From: Rhododendron vialii
Lineage: Eukaryota; Streptophyta; Magnoliopsida; Ericales; Ericaceae
Length of the DNA stretch: 64,000 bases
Assembly (NCBI RefSeq): GCF_030253575.1
Contig: NC_080566.1
Span: forward strand, 29,060,001-29,124,000
Reading direction: 5' to 3'
Shown one piece after another: positions 44,211 to 55,865 of this stretch; position 1 is the first letter of the stretch, and every line of letters begins with the position of its first letter. Under the pieces are notes generated by a model that worked only from the letters and a program-made list of their open reading frames with translations, ran no database searches and was not told where the DNA came from. The translations under genes and the position numbers were made by a program.

Positions 44211-47200
44211 TCAAAGCCTCTTTCGTTTTTCGTCACTTACACAATTCTCGAACTTGTCTGCAGTAACCGTCTTTGTCAACATATCAGCTCCATTCTCAGA
44301 AGTGTGCACCTTTTCCAGTATCAAATCATCTGCATCAGTCAACTCTTTCACCTTGTGAAACATCGCGTCGATATGCTTGGTCCGATCGTGATACACCTAA
44401 TGCTTTGCCAAATAAATGACACTCTGACTATCACAATGCAACTGAACTCCACCTTGATCTATGCCAAGCTCCTTAACAAACCCTTTCAACCACAATGCTT
44501 CCTTAGCAACCTCAGTCACTACAATGTACTCAGACTCAGTAGTAGATAGAGCCACTAGAGGTTGTACCATGAATCTCCAACATATAGGCCCACCTACAAG
44601 TGTAAACATACAACCAGTTGTTGACCTTTTGTCATCCAAACCCCAGCATAATCCGCATCCACATACCCCACAACTGAAACCTGATCCCGTTGCCTACCAA
44701 ACATAATCCCATGGTCCAAAGTACCTTTCAAGTATCTGAATATCCACTTGACTACCTTCCAATGATCTCTGCCTGGATTGGCCATTTACTTGCTGACTGT
44801 GCTAACTGTATGTGCCAAATCGAGTCTCGTACAAACCATTGCATACATTAAGCAACCCACTACACTCGCATAATGCACCCTCGACATATCCTCAATTTCT
44901 TCTTCTAACACCAGACACTGAACTGAAGATAACTTGAAATGACTTGCCAATGGAGTGCTCACCGATTTCGCATTATCCATACTAAACCTCTCAAGCACTT
45001 TCACCACATAGTTCTTTTGAGATAACCACAGCTTTCCCACTGACCTATCTCTACGAATCTCCATCCCAAGTATTTTCCTAGTAGCTCCCAAATCCTTCAT
45101 GTCAAATTCCTTACTCAACAAAGACTTCAACCTGTTTACCTCAACCATATTCTTTGCAGCAATCAACATATCATTTGTATAAAGAAGCAAGAAAATATTG
45201 GACCTGTCATCAAGATTCTTAACATAAATGCAACAATCATACTCACAGCGTGTGTACCCAATCTGTATCATGTAAGAGTCAAACCTCTTGTACCATTGCC
45301 TCGAAAACTGCTTCAACCCATAAAGTGACTTCTTCAATCTACAAACCAGGTGCGCCGTCTCTGGCTGCTTGAATCCCTCAGGCTGCTCCATGAATATGAC
45401 TTCCTCTAAATCACCATGGAGAAAAAAAGTTTTCACATCCAGCTGCTCTAGTTCCAGATCATAGCTAGCCGCCAATGCCAAGATAACCCTGATTGAAGTA
45501 TGCCTCACCACTGGAGAAAAGACCTCATCATAATCAATCCCCTTCTTTTGTGAATACCCATTTGCCACTAACCGAGCCTTGTACTTTTTCCTTTCCTTTT
45601 CCTTTTCTGTTTCTACCTCTTTCCGCTTCCCATTTACAACCCACTGGTTTCTTTCCCCTGGGCAGTTCTTTCAACTCCCAAGTCTTATTCTTATGCAAAG
45701 ACTCTATTTCCTCCACCATGGCTTACATCCATCTGTCCCTTTCAGAACTCGTGATAACATCCTAAAAGGTAGATGGATCCCCACTGGTAGTAGTCAATGC
45801 ATAAGAAACCAAGTCCTCAAACCCATACCTCACTGGTTGCTTGATAATGCGCTTGGTTCTCCTAGCAGCTAAGCTTTCGTGCTGTTGTTCCTACTGATCA
45901 AGCTGTTCATCTGGCTGAGAATCACCTATATCAAAACTCTTCAGCTTAATCTGTATGCCCTACTGTCTGCTGCTCACTTCATCTAACTCAGATTTTTGAA
46001 CCTCCTGATGTGCCTTGACCATAGAGTCCTCATCAAATACCACATCATTACTAATCACCACATTCTTTGTCTCTGGGTCCCAAAGCTTGTGCCCTTTTAC
46101 CCCTTTCTCATAACCAAGAAAGATATACTGTCTGGACTTCGCATCAAGCTTTGACCTCTCATCACTGGGAACATGAACATAGGCTAGACACCCAAATATT
46201 CTTAACCCTGAGTAGTCAGCCTCTTTCTCTGTTCACATCTCCTCAGCTACCTTCCCATCCAAAGCAACACTCGGTGACTTATTTATAACAAAGCATGTCA
46301 TACTCACTGCTTTTGCCCAAAAAAACTTCGGAAGTCCCGCATTCAATGTCAAACACCGTGCCTTTTCTGCTATGGTTCTGTTCATCCTTTCTGCCACCTC
46401 ATTCTGCTGAGGTGTCTTCCAAACTGTAAAGTGTCGCCAAATTCCCTGTTCCTCACAAAACTTTAGAAAAGGACCCATTCTTGAATTCCTTCCAATTATC
46501 TGTCCTGAGACACTTCATCTTTTTTCCTATTTGGTTTTCCACATTCTGAACTTAGCAAAGACTTTAGACTTGTGTTTCATGAAGTGCGCCCAAACTGTCC
46601 TCGAAAAATCATCGATAAAGGTCAAGAAATACAGAGACCCTCCTTTTGAAGCTACCCTCATTGGCCCCTAAACATCTGAATGTATGTAGTCTAGAATTTT
46701 CTTCTTCATTCTGTGAGTTGCATTCCTGAACTGCACTTTACACTGTTTCCCCAGAATACAAAACTTGCAGAAATCCAATTTATATGATTTAACCTCTTTC
46801 AACAGATTCCTCTTATACAACTCTAACATCCCATGCTCTCCCATATATCCTAACCGCATATACCAAATCATGGTATCATCAGTATCATCTGTTGTAGTGA
46901 CAGCAACTCCACCTACAACTGTACTCCCCACCAACTTGTAGATATTTCTAGGAACTTTGGAACCTTTCATGATCACCATAGCACCCTTTGTTACCCTCAT
47001 GACTCCACCTTCTGTTTTATACCCACAGCCATTCGAGTCTAAGATTCCCAACAAAATCAAAATTTTCCTCAAATCTGGAACATGTCTAACATCCCCCAAA
47101 GTTCTCACAACACCATCAAACATTCTGATCTTTATTGTGCCTATTCCTATGACTTTACACAATGCATCGTTACCCATAAGAACACTACCACAATCCACTG

Positions 47201-48165
47201 ACTTATAGGTGTTGAACCAATCCTTGTTAGGGGACACGTGAAACGAACATGCTAAATCCAGAATCTACGAGTCTGCCATGTCATTCAGACCAGCTGAGAC
47301 CAAAAGCGTATCACCTTCATCTGACTCCTGCTCCACAACGTTTGCAGAAGTTGATGATCCATCTTTCCTCTCCCCTACCTTTTCCTTTGTCTTCCAGTCA
47401 GTTCCTTTTCCCCTTTACTGGCAGTCTTTCTTCATGTGCCCCGGTTCATGACACCTGCAGCACTTGAACTCAAACGTGCCCTCGGACTTGTTCTTTGACT
47501 AAGACCTTCCACTCCCTGAAACTGATTTACCCTTTTCATTCTTTCTGCCACGATCCTCGTACCCTTTAAACACCGGACTTCACCCTGCATCGATTCTGTT
47601 TGTTGCTTGCGTTGATTATACACCAGAAGGGCTGCAGTGACTTCCTCTGGTTCTAGGGTTTTTTTCCCCCAGAGAAGGGTTGTAACGAGGGTTTTGAGAG
47701 AAATCGATACCGAACCCAGTAACATCAGCATTTGGTCTTCCTCCTCAAACTTTACGTCAATCCGTTGCAAGTCGCTCACAATCTGATTGAACATGTTGAT
47801 ATGCTGAACCAGATCAGTACCCTCGACCATCTTTAACCCAATCAGTTTCTGCTTCGGAAACAATTTGTTTGTCAATGACTTTGACATATACCTACTCTTC
47901 AGTTCAGTCCAGACCCAGCCGGCGATTCATCACCCAACACGTAATACATAACTTCGTCTGCAAGAGACAGACGAATCGTACTCACCACCTTCATCTGGAG
48001 TTCTTCCCAATCATCGTTAGACATGACCTTTGATTTCGCCTTCAACCGCTTATACAAGCCCTACTGCACTAACAGATCCTTTACCCTCTGTTGTCACAAT
48101 TCGAAATTCAAAGTTCCATCGAACTTCATCACATCGAACTTCGTAATAGACGAACTCGCTGCCAT
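44211..48165 (-). pseudogene. Copia gag-pol polyprotein pseudogene
   Basis: Minus-strand reading begins MAASSSITKFDVMKFDGT (48165). Gag continues as SKSLTNKLFPKQKLIGLKMV, followed by a CCHC knuckle remnant CCRCHEPGHMKKDC. The protease/integrase region includes LDSACSFHVS and the GAG-pre-integrase zinc block. The integrase core includes TPQQNEVAERMNRTI. RT shows DYDEVFSPVVRHTSIRVILA, LDVKTFFLHGDLEE and SLYGLKQ. RNase H shows STTESEYIV, LHCDSQSV and HIDAMFH. Numerous stops and frameshifts break it. In the RT active site the expected YVDD reads YTND, removing a catalytic aspartate. A low-complexity GKGKEK-coded expansion interrupts the region before RT (45570-45620). Clearly non-functional. Confidence 0.9.
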
Positions 48166-48199
48166 TGTTCTTCCGTGTGATCCAAAAAAACATCCCAAA

Positions 48200-48211
48200 G
48201 CTCTGATACCA
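48200..48211 (-). other. Copia primer-binding site
   Basis: The minus strand reads TGGTATCAGAGC two bases inside the 5' LTR, the standard copia site complementary to initiator methionine tRNA. Confidence 0.9.
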
Positions 48212-48213
48212 CT

Positions 48214-48573
48214 TGTTAGGATCAAAACACACATGCACACGATTCACGAAACGATAAAGAAATCGGCACAGCAATATACGTGGTTTCCCAAAGCCGGGTA
48301 CGTCCATGGAAGCGAAAGAGCAATCTTGTATTGATGATCACATTACATAGGGTTTTACAATAGAGCAATATTTATACATCTTCTATTCCTACCATAATAA
48401 CACCGTACCATACGCCCCCCAAATTATGGGACGCCTGAGCCTTCGGCTTAGTCTAGTTTGGATCCGTGATCGGTTCCGTTCCGCTTCATTGTACTTCGCT
48501 CCACTACGCTCGCAACTGGCCTTTATTGTAGAACTTCTCGGTACCTCTCATGTATGAGCCATAAGTCCTAACA
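48214..48573 (-). repeat. Copia 5' LTR
   Basis: Right LTR by coordinate, TGTTAGG...CCTAACA, aligned throughout with 42808-43170. Confidence 0.9.
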
Positions 48574-49134
48574 TGGTTGATTTGGACAAAGACCAAAGCC
48601 TCGGTGGAACATTTTTTATGAGAGAAAAGCACTCCATCGCTCTTCTTGGTTTGTTGTTTGGGTACATTTATTCGTTCAGGTTTTGATAGATACGGGAAAA
48701 TAAGCTAGCCAATGGTCACTCACTCAATATTTCATTTTATTCTATTTCGTCTTTCATTTGTTTTGGCTTATTAACCATTTTGGTCCCCAAAGTATTAGTT
48801 TTGTCTCATTTTTTTTCTTAATGTAAACATTGAAGACATTTAGCATAATATCCCCAACTTTAAGAGAATTTTTTTCCCCCATAAATCTTAGATTGATTGA
48901 GAAGGAGAGAAAATGGTACGTTAGGGATTATAAATTTGTATGGAATGGACACATGCCAATCCTTCACTATGGATATATCCATGTCCAGCCTAAGGGCAAG
49001 ACTTCAGAGGCCTAGGCCCCCAAATTTTGGCCCAAAAGAGGGGTTCCGTTAGGAGTAGTTATATATACTATCAATTTGCACCATAAAGTATGTAAGTCCC
49101 CTTGGTTCAGTGGTTGGGTTCGATTCCCGCTCTA
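48574..49134. other. Intergenic, with a tRNA-like scrap
   Basis: At 49096-49128 a TGGTTCAGTGGTTGG box is joined almost directly to GGTTCGATTCCCGC. This looks like a SINE or tRNA relic with the middle deleted. Otherwise nothing recognised. Confidence 0.4.
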
Positions 49135-49500
49135 TTACTTCTTCCGGCATATAAATCTGAAGGAGATTTGGGTATTCATGATTTCCGGTTGTTAAATCAG
49201 GTTTTGCTTGCCAATGAATGCTGGCGCATGCTTAACGATCCTAATTTGCTCATCTAACAGGTGCTGCTTCCCAAATATTGTTCAAAAGTGATACTCTTCG
49301 TGTTAAACCCACCTACAGTCATCTTGGGGTTAGAAGAGCATTCTCCATTATCGCAACCTTATAGCTAACCACATTTCTTGGCTGATTGGGAATGGGGAAT
49401 CAACCAATCTTTTTTATATTGAAAAATATTACTGTGGTTGATTTATGCTTCGTGAACTTGGATCAATCCTTTCTAACCCAATTGCCAAGTTCAAACCCAA
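49135..49500 (+). pseudogene. LINE ORF2 fragment (RT/zinc-binding junction)
   Basis: Plus-strand blocks KSEGDLGIHDFRLLNQVLLA, ANECWRMLNDPN, VLLPKY and, after a frame change, LIGNGESTN follow the order of the region after the RT domain in plant LINEs (GGLGFRDL...NQALLAKQ.WRL...IGNG). Stops and frame changes make it a relic. Confidence 0.65.
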
Positions 49501-49554
49501 ACCCAATAATCATTTCTCAAGCCTAATAAATATATTTTATACTATTAATTAACT

Positions 49555-49824
49555 GGGGTTAGCTCAGTTGGCAAAGCTCTTACATTTCATTAAGAGGTCA
49601 AGAGTTCGAGTCTCTTCACCTGCATGTAGGTGTTCTTTCCTTAGAGGGTTTTTCCTTTCTTTCTTTGTTTCTAGCCTATAATGGGCTTATTTTTTTGTAT
49701 TAATTGAGTTGTTGGGTTTGGTTGTCTCATGGACTCTCACAATTGATGTAGCGCCCCGGGTTTGTACTACGTACTTCATATCTGATGTAAAATGATATTT
49801 TCTATCGATTGAGTAAAAAAAAAA
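49555..49824 (+). mobile_element. tRNA-derived SINE
   Basis: The head resembles a tRNA: the A box TTAGCTCAGTTGG (49559-49571) and the B box GAGTTCGAGTC (49602-49612) are well spaced. The acceptor stem does not pair, so it is not a tRNA gene. A unique body follows and it ends in A10 (49815-49824). Target duplication not resolved. Confidence 0.7.
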
Positions 49825-49829
49825 CATAT

Positions 49830-50937
49830 CCTATATTAAAACCCAAAGAGAATCTCCACATTAACCCCAAACCTGACCCAGTAATAAGACAAAAAAAGGC
49901 TCAAAAACCGAACTCAGTTCTGGCCCAAAACCACAATCCACAGACAAGGAAGTGTGGGCTGCCACACCTTGCGGACTCAACCTGTCAGGTTGCGGACACA
50001 TAGTAATAGGCTGTCATACGTTGCAGACACAAGGTAATGGACTGGCATACCTTGCGGACACCACAACCTGTTAGGTTGCGGAATCAAGGTGATGGGCTGC
50101 CATATCTTGCGGACACAACATGTAAGGTTGCAGAATTTTTGATCAAAGTTATGACCTTGCGTGGTTGTACCCAGTTTCAGACAGTTGCTGATCGGGCATG
50201 GGTGGAAGATGAGATTTTTAATGAACTCCCTTCCAATTCTGGCTGGAGAAATAAATGCCTAAACCTATTTCTAAGCCTATAAATAGAACCCTAAACCCAT
50301 TGTAAATAACAACAAAAACGTCCACCAAAAATCCTAAGCCTAAAACTGTTTCCTTTCTTAACTTTTGCTTTGCAAAATCCCATTTAATTCAGCCTGTAAA
50401 CCTAGAAAATCCCAAAAATACTAGTCCCAAAACCTCAAAACACTACTCGATTAGCCCCAGTTCTCAAGGCATTTGTCAACAGAAGTTTCGTTTCAGAACG
50501 AAATTGTGCTCATTCGCCGAATTTTGTACTTTTGAGGGGAATATTCGGGCATTGATCCAAGAAGTTCAGTATTCGCATATTTTACAATTTTCAGTACATT
50601 TCTATACTATTAATCTAGTCTCATGCATAGTTAGTTTTGCTTATCCTTGTTCCATTTCCCGTATTTGTTTAAATTACTTTAAAAAACTCTTTTAAAATCC
50701 CATAAATAAAGTAGAGACTAACCATTTTGGTTAGGCGAGGTTGGTGCCTCACACCCCGTAACTAAGCTCCGGAACGCGATGCCTGGTAATGATGGACCAG
50801 TAGTCTGACCAGTAGTCTTGAATTTTGTAGGTTAATTTGGTTGCTTAATTAACTTCAAAATCAAGTGGCGACTCTAACGAACGCGATGCCTAGTATTCCA
50901 AGGTTTCTCGCGGAGAAAAATATTTGGCGACCCAACA
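49830..50937 (+). mobile_element. Tat/Ogre-type gypsy LTR
   Basis: A U3-like region with repeated GGGCTGCCA/CTTGCGGACAC units (49955-50150) is followed by a TATA box TATAAATAG at 50278-50286. The LTR ends in CCCAACA immediately before a recognisable primer-binding site. The left edge is approximate. A partial inverted copy lies at 55019-55520. Confidence 0.7.
49955..50150 (+). repeat. U3 tandem repeats
   Basis: About four diverged units containing GGGCTGCCATACCTTGCGGA- and ACCTGTTAGGTTGCGGA-like sequences. Confidence 0.65.
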
Positions 50938-50938
50938 G

Positions 50939-50956
50939 TGGCGACTCTGTTGGGGA
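50939..50956 (+). other. Gypsy primer-binding site
   Basis: TGGCGACTCTGTTGGGGA begins two bases after the LTR end. This is the form used by Tat/Ogre elements, probably complementary to an arginine tRNA. Confidence 0.75.
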
Positions 50957-52040
50957 GAAACGAGATCTAGACTCAAAAAAGAAATATGGAATTTTAATTT
51001 AGTTTTTAATTTGATTTACCACATTACAAGTGCATCGATGTATGGATAAAATCCTGTTCGGCCTTATTCGATATCCCGAGCAGTTTACCGTACTTGGGCT
51101 ATGTCAAAGAAACTAAAAAGTCATTGACCGTAACAAGTCATAAGTACCCCTCGACCGTTGCCTTGCACGATCCTTGACAGCGGGAGGTATATCTTGACTT
51201 TAAGTCGGGTACCCTTTGAGAGTTCCAACCTGTTACATGTAGCTACCCTTAGGACTTTACAAAATTAGGACTGGAACCCATCAAGGGCTATGTGTCACTG
51301 CATACCCCATAAATTGTACAGGTTGTCCTTCGAAAATCGGATGAAATCGTGCAAAAATGATGAGGAAAGAATAGGTGATTACTGTTTCTTAATTAGGAGG
51401 AGGATCTTCGTTTAAATATAAAAAATTCCTATACATAAATAAATCCTTTTCCTTATTTTGAGTCATTTTGTAACTCCCCAATTAAGCCAAAAAAAATTAG
51501 AAACATTTTGGCAATTCTAAATTTTAGCAATAATAAAAAAGAGCATGGAAGAAAAACAAAGAAAGCACGAAGAAATATATTACTTAGTTATTTACCACTA
51601 TTTTTCAAGAATAAAAGGGAAATTCTTCACCCCCTTTTCCCTTTTTATGAAATAAATTTATCTTTCTTAAAAAGAAAAAAAAACTAAAAAAAAAGAAAGA
51701 AAAGGAAAAAATAATTACTTTTCGTCTCCCTTCTTTTTCTTTAATATAATAATAAAAAATATAAATAAATCAGATAATAAAAAAAAATTAGGATTACTTA
51801 AAGTTTTTGAAAATTCTTGAAATAAATTGGGGCAATTATGAAATGTTTTCTTCTTCAACCTAGAGTCTTTTTAGTGGGGGCGTCTTTCAAAAAAAAAAAA
51901 AATTGTCATCTTTCTTTAGTATAATATAAAAAGATTTTGGACATGTCTTTGACACTCATTATTACTTTCTCGGTCAGTTTTTCTCATCATTTTTTTTTTC
52001 CGGAAAATTACCAACCGGTCCTATTTTTTTGATGGGATTC
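50957..52040 (+). other. Gypsy leader remnant and AT-rich sequence
   Basis: 50957-51380 reads like an untranslated retrotransposon leader. Beyond about 51400 the DNA is A/T-rich with homopolymers and no gag or pol coding, so the element body is missing. Confidence 0.5.
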
Positions 52041-52103
52041 CGTGCAGACCCCTTTTTTTAGGGGCTATCCCGTGCAACCCCTTTTCAAAAGTGCTTTTGC
52101 AAT

Positions 52104-52870
52104 TTTGCCCTTTTACAGAATTCATACCTCTTTGCAAAAAATTCACAGCTCCAAGAATTTACACTTTTTTTCAGAATTCAAACCCCCTAGAATTCACATC
52201 CCTTTTCAGAATTTACACATTTTCCAAAATTCACACATCTTTACAAAATTCCACCACATTTTTCAGAATTCACACCAAAAAAATTCACACATCTTTACAG
52301 AATTCACACTCATCTGCACAATTTACACCTCTAAATGCACAATTCTGGGTGTGAATTCTTGAGTGCGTGAATTCAACCCCAATACCTCCCTTTGCAGAAT
52401 TTACACCTCCAAAATTACACAATTCACACCCTATTAAGCTATAATCAACCTGAATAGTTAAAAAAAGTAGGCGTATAACTACAAAAAGACTAGAAGTAGG
52501 ATAAATTATTTTTATTTTATAGTATATAAAAACTAGAAGTGTGGCGGTGATTCGTTGGGAACAGTGTTGCAGATTATACTCCACGCACCGCTTGTCAAGC
52601 CCATTTCGCATAACCCCCAGAATTCACACCGAAAATAGCCCGATTTACAATTCACACCCTATCAGCACAACAAACCAACAAGGATTTTGGCCTTAGTACA
52701 GAATTCACACCCGTTTGATTTTTCAGATCTTGAACTACACCTTTTTTTTCAGAATTCACACCCACGCTACATCAACATATATACACTCTTTGATTTTCAG
52801 ATCATGAACTACACTTTTTTTTTTCCAGAATTCACACCCATACCGTGTCAACATATATACAGACAAAGAG
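52104..52870. repeat. Dispersed array of AGAATTCACACC motifs
   Basis: Variants of CAGAATTCACAC or GAATTTACACC occur more than 20 times, spaced roughly 15-30 bases, mostly on the plus strand with two inverted units at 52349-52370 (GTGTGAATTC, GTGAATTC). Not a fixed-length tandem repeat and not coding, although two frames stay open because the motif lacks stops. Confidence 0.75.
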
Positions 52871-53089
52871 ATCTCGAAAATCGATTCCGTTGAACCCAAA
52901 AAAAAGAAAGAGATCTTGTCACACACCTTGTTTTTCTGTTGGCTTCTGAAATCACATCTGATCCTTTTCCATATCAGAAGAAAAAAGGTGAGACAGCAGT
53001 ATATGTATACAAAATACATCTACATACATAAGAGACAAAAAAATTAAAATCACTGGAAAACCACTTTATACACACATATATAAATAACT

Positions 53090-53454
53090 GGGGCGGTTCA
53101 AGGGACACCCAAAAAAACACCTAAAAAAATACCCAAAATCTCAATTTCATAGTTTCCGATCAAATTTTTATGATCCGAACCGTTTAATGTGTGCATAATG
53201 TGATTTTAAGAGTGCCCGCGAGAAATTAGCAAAAAAAAAAAGACCTGGAAAGGGTTAATTTGAGCATTTTTTATTTGAACCGTTCAATAAAAAACAGTTC
53301 AAAACTGTTCGGATCAAGCCCTTCTAGGTCATTTTTTTGCTGATTTCTCGCGGGTACCCTTAAAATCACGTTCTGATCACATCGAGCGGCTCGGATCATC
53401 AAAATTTGATCGGGAACTATGAGGTGTTTTTTTAGGTGTCCCTGGAACTGCCCC
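53090..53454. mobile_element. Fold-back MITE (MULE-like)
   Basis: The ends GGGGCGGTTCAAGGGACACC and GGTGTCCCTGGAACTGCCCC are inverted repeats. Long arms contain ATCAAATTTTTATGATCCGA and GCCCGCGAGAAATTAGCAAA with their complements on the other side. The flanks share AATAACT (53083-53089 and, one base beyond the end, 53456-53462). No transposase. Confidence 0.8.
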
Positions 53455-53476
53455 GAATAACTATATATTTGTAGAT

Positions 53477-53872
53477 CTAGATAAATACGTATGTGTATGT
53501 GCATAGCCGCCCGATCGGTTCTTCTTCGACGACGAACGACGTAAACTCTTCGTCGATCTTCCACCTTATAGCCTTGGGTCTCGCCGACTCCTCTTCGCCG
53601 TCGTTGACCATCGTCCAGTTCTTGAAAACTGCGCTCTCAAGCTCGCCGGAGGAGGACGTCGAGTACAATCCCTTGGCCATCGACGTTGCCACCAACGACA
53701 ACAGTGGTCGCATCATGTAGGAAGAGATCGCTGCCGCCGTTGCGGGATGATTTCTTGTCGGTGTGGTCGCTTTGGGAATGACTAGTTCTCTGGTCTTTGC
53801 ACGCCAGTAATAAAGAGGGGGTATTTTAGGTACAGTACTTGAAACGGGGCTTGGATGGCGTGGGTGTGACAC
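53477..53872 (-). other. GC-rich open region, unidentified
   Basis: A GC-rich island open on both strands: minus 131 codons with FKNWTMVNDGEEESARPKA, plus 75 codons ending SGRIM. I recognise no family in either. Lying directly beside the fold-back element, it could be a captured gene fragment or a small unannotated exon. The minus reading is more complex and slightly more protein-like. Function unknown. Confidence 0.25.
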
Positions 53873-55018
53873 TGGGTGGGGCTAGACGGGTATGCTGAGA
53901 CAAAAGGGAGCTGACTTGGAAGAACCCCACAGCATAAAATTACCAGCCAGCCCTGGGGCCATTAAGGGTCTAGCTATGGTTGTGAATTCTACTGTTCCTT
54001 CCCATAATCTGCTTCCTCACTCTCCTGTTGGGACTTTACCTGTGAGTATTATTGATTTGTTGGAGTCGGTTACGGTTCCGAATAATACGAAGACCTAATT
54101 GACCTAAGAGAAGTCCTTTAATTAAGCAGAAGTGATCAACGAAGACCTAAGAGCGGATGGCGAATCCTTTCTCTCTTGGCTTGGGTTTACCTATATTAAA
54201 GAGATGGGCCTTGAGCCTGATCTTTCTTCTTTATCGCCAGGAGATTTCGCTAATTGCTGTCTCATTGGTATGTCATTCATATCTTCAATGACCTGGAATG
54301 AAATAGGAGTATTAGTTTCAACCATCTGACATGAAAAAGTTACGAATTGTACATTCAAGCAAACTAGTGAAATTCATTGGCTTTCAACTATCTCAACCTC
54401 TGTGCATCTATTGCCTACGGGAATGGGAAAACCTGGTTATGAAACTCACAAGGTGAAATAGATGAAACCATATAGCAAACAGAACTAGATCAAATAGAAC
54501 TAGCAACAACCATATAGAAGAAACGAGTTTAAGCAGATGAAACACCAGCACCGACATTTCAATTGATATGATAGAATCTCAGAACACCTCTTAGCCCTCC
54601 TAAAACTCAGAATAGATAGGAGTTCCAAGGCTATCAACCATCAGCAAACATGTAGAGGGAGCCATGGGGGAAAATGGCAAAAAGAGTTTGGATCATAGCA
54701 TGAGAGACACCATGATCAAAACTGTCTTCAATACCATCTATCGATGAAATCCAAAGTGACAATAGCAGCAGAGCCTTTATAGCCATGAAACTCACAGCTA
54801 TTATGTTAACAACTTGAAAAGCTTCCAAAGGAACACTACTCAAAGCATTACCTCCTACTTACCACTACTCAAAGCATTGGAATAAGCAAGACCCATAAAT
54901 TAACTCTAGCAATCAATAAACCGACAACTAATCAACAAATTTAATTACTGATTAAAAGACAAAATGAGAAAATAGGAACACAACTCTAATAACCACATGA
55001 GAGCTAATGAATTCTAAT
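53873..55018. other. Intergenic with short unrecognised open frames
   Basis: The frames at 53892-54098, 54132-54329 (plus) and 54634-54843 (minus) show no domain. Composition is closer to genic than in the surrounding repeats, so decayed exons are possible. Confidence 0.3.
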
Positions 55019-55520
55019 AGGTAAAGTGATTTAAACTTAGGCCCCGTTTCGCTTTTGGTCCTTAAAAATAAGTACTTATTTATAATTTTCAAGCTTAAAA
55101 ATTTTAGGCTTACTGAAATAAAAAATATGCAATATGGATCTTGTTGATGAGATCTATCAAACCTTGCAAAAAAAAAATTTATTTTTATAAATTTATTATT
55201 TTTTAAGTTTGAAAATAGGTCCTTACTTTTTAAGTACTTATTTGAGAGAGCGGAACGGGTCCTTATACGGGAAAGGGAGCAAGGAAATATAAGCAAAACT
55301 AATGATGCATGAGAGACTAAATTAATAGTATAGAAATGTACCGAAAATTGCAAAATATGCCAAGATTACTAAACTTCTGGGATCATTGCCCAGATGTTTC
55401 CCTCAAAAGTATAAAATTCAGCAAATGAGCACAATTTTTCCGTGAAATGAAACTTCTCTTGACAATGCTTTGAGAATTGGGGACTAATTGAGTAGGGTTT
55501 TGAGGTTTTAGGACTAGTAA
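55019..55520 (-). mobile_element. Inverted fragment of the Tat/Ogre-type LTR
   Basis: Read on the minus strand it matches 50425-50665 in order: TTGAGGGAAACATCTGGGCA against TTGAGGGGAATATTCGGGCA, then AATTTTCGGTACATTTCTAT, ACTATTAAT and CTTTCCCGTAT. It is split by the MITE at 55040-55262. Confidence 0.75.
55040..55262. mobile_element. Tourist-like MITE with TTA target duplication
   Basis: Ends GGCCCCGTTTCGCTTT and GAGAGCGGAACGGGTCC, flanked by TTA (55037-55039 and 55263-55265). The LTR copy at 50655-50670 shows the unfilled site. It shares ATAAGTACTTATTT and GAGATCTATCAAAC with 29082-29319. Confidence 0.85.
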
Positions 55521-55616
55521 ATCTCACACTTGACATTTTGCCTCACTTAAATCTCACTTGGACTCTTGCTCTCTTACTTGGAGGCTCTTGCACTCTTTCT
55601 TACATCAAATTTCTAA

Positions 55617-55617
<1 letters not shown>

Positions 55618-55657
<40 letters not shown>
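55618..55657. repeat. (AT)n microsatellite
   Basis: About 20 AT units. Confidence 0.95.
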
Positions 55658-55660
<3 letters not shown>

Positions 55661-55851
55661 CGGTTCCTATCCACACCCTTCCTGTCCGCACCCGTCCGCA
55701 CCGATCGAATTTCGATGATCCGAGCTGTTTAATATGTTCAGAACGTGATTTTATGTGTACCCGCGAGAAATTGGCAAAAAAATGATTGGAAAGGGCTTGA
55801 TTTGAGCATTTATTTTATTAAACCGTTCAATAAAAAACTGTTTGTATCAAG
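55658..55851. mobile_element. Half of a fold-back element, cut by the hAT insertion
   Basis: GATGATCCGAGCTGTTTAAT, GAACGTGATTTTA, ACCCGCGAGAAATTGGCAAA and AACCGTTCAATAAAAAACTG match one arm of 53090-53454 in order. The second arm is missing, and the hAT end begins exactly where the loop would be. Confidence 0.7.
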
Positions 55852-55865
55852 TAGAGGTGTCAAAT

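Larger units (their letters stand above)
42808..48573 (-). mobile_element. Ty1/copia retrotransposon, degenerate, with both LTRs
   Basis: The LTRs at 42808-43170 and 48214-48573 (363 and 360 bp) start TGTTAGGA and end TCCTAACA on the plus strand, and have diverged by many substitutions. The minus-strand order is 5' LTR (right), PBS, gag-pol, polypurine tract, 3' LTR (left). The flanks TGATT and TGGTT match at 4 of 5 positions, a decayed target duplication. A gypsy-like LTR (about 43276-44198) is inserted near its 3' end. Confidence 0.9.

Noticed and set aside
45493..45872. Plus-strand frames over the copia RT
   Set aside because: Shadows of the minus-strand copia pseudogene and its pyrimidine-rich expansion.
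49555..49626. A genuine tRNA gene
   Set aside because: The A and B boxes are good, but the acceptor stem does not pair and a SINE body with poly(A) follows.
52042..52362. 106-codon frame with repeated QNSHI-like residues
   Set aside because: It is coded by the AGAATTCACACC motif array; several frames remain open because the motif contains no stop.
52104..52870. A CRISPR-like array
   Set aside because: The repeats are short, degenerate and irregularly spaced, in plant nuclear DNA with no cas genes.
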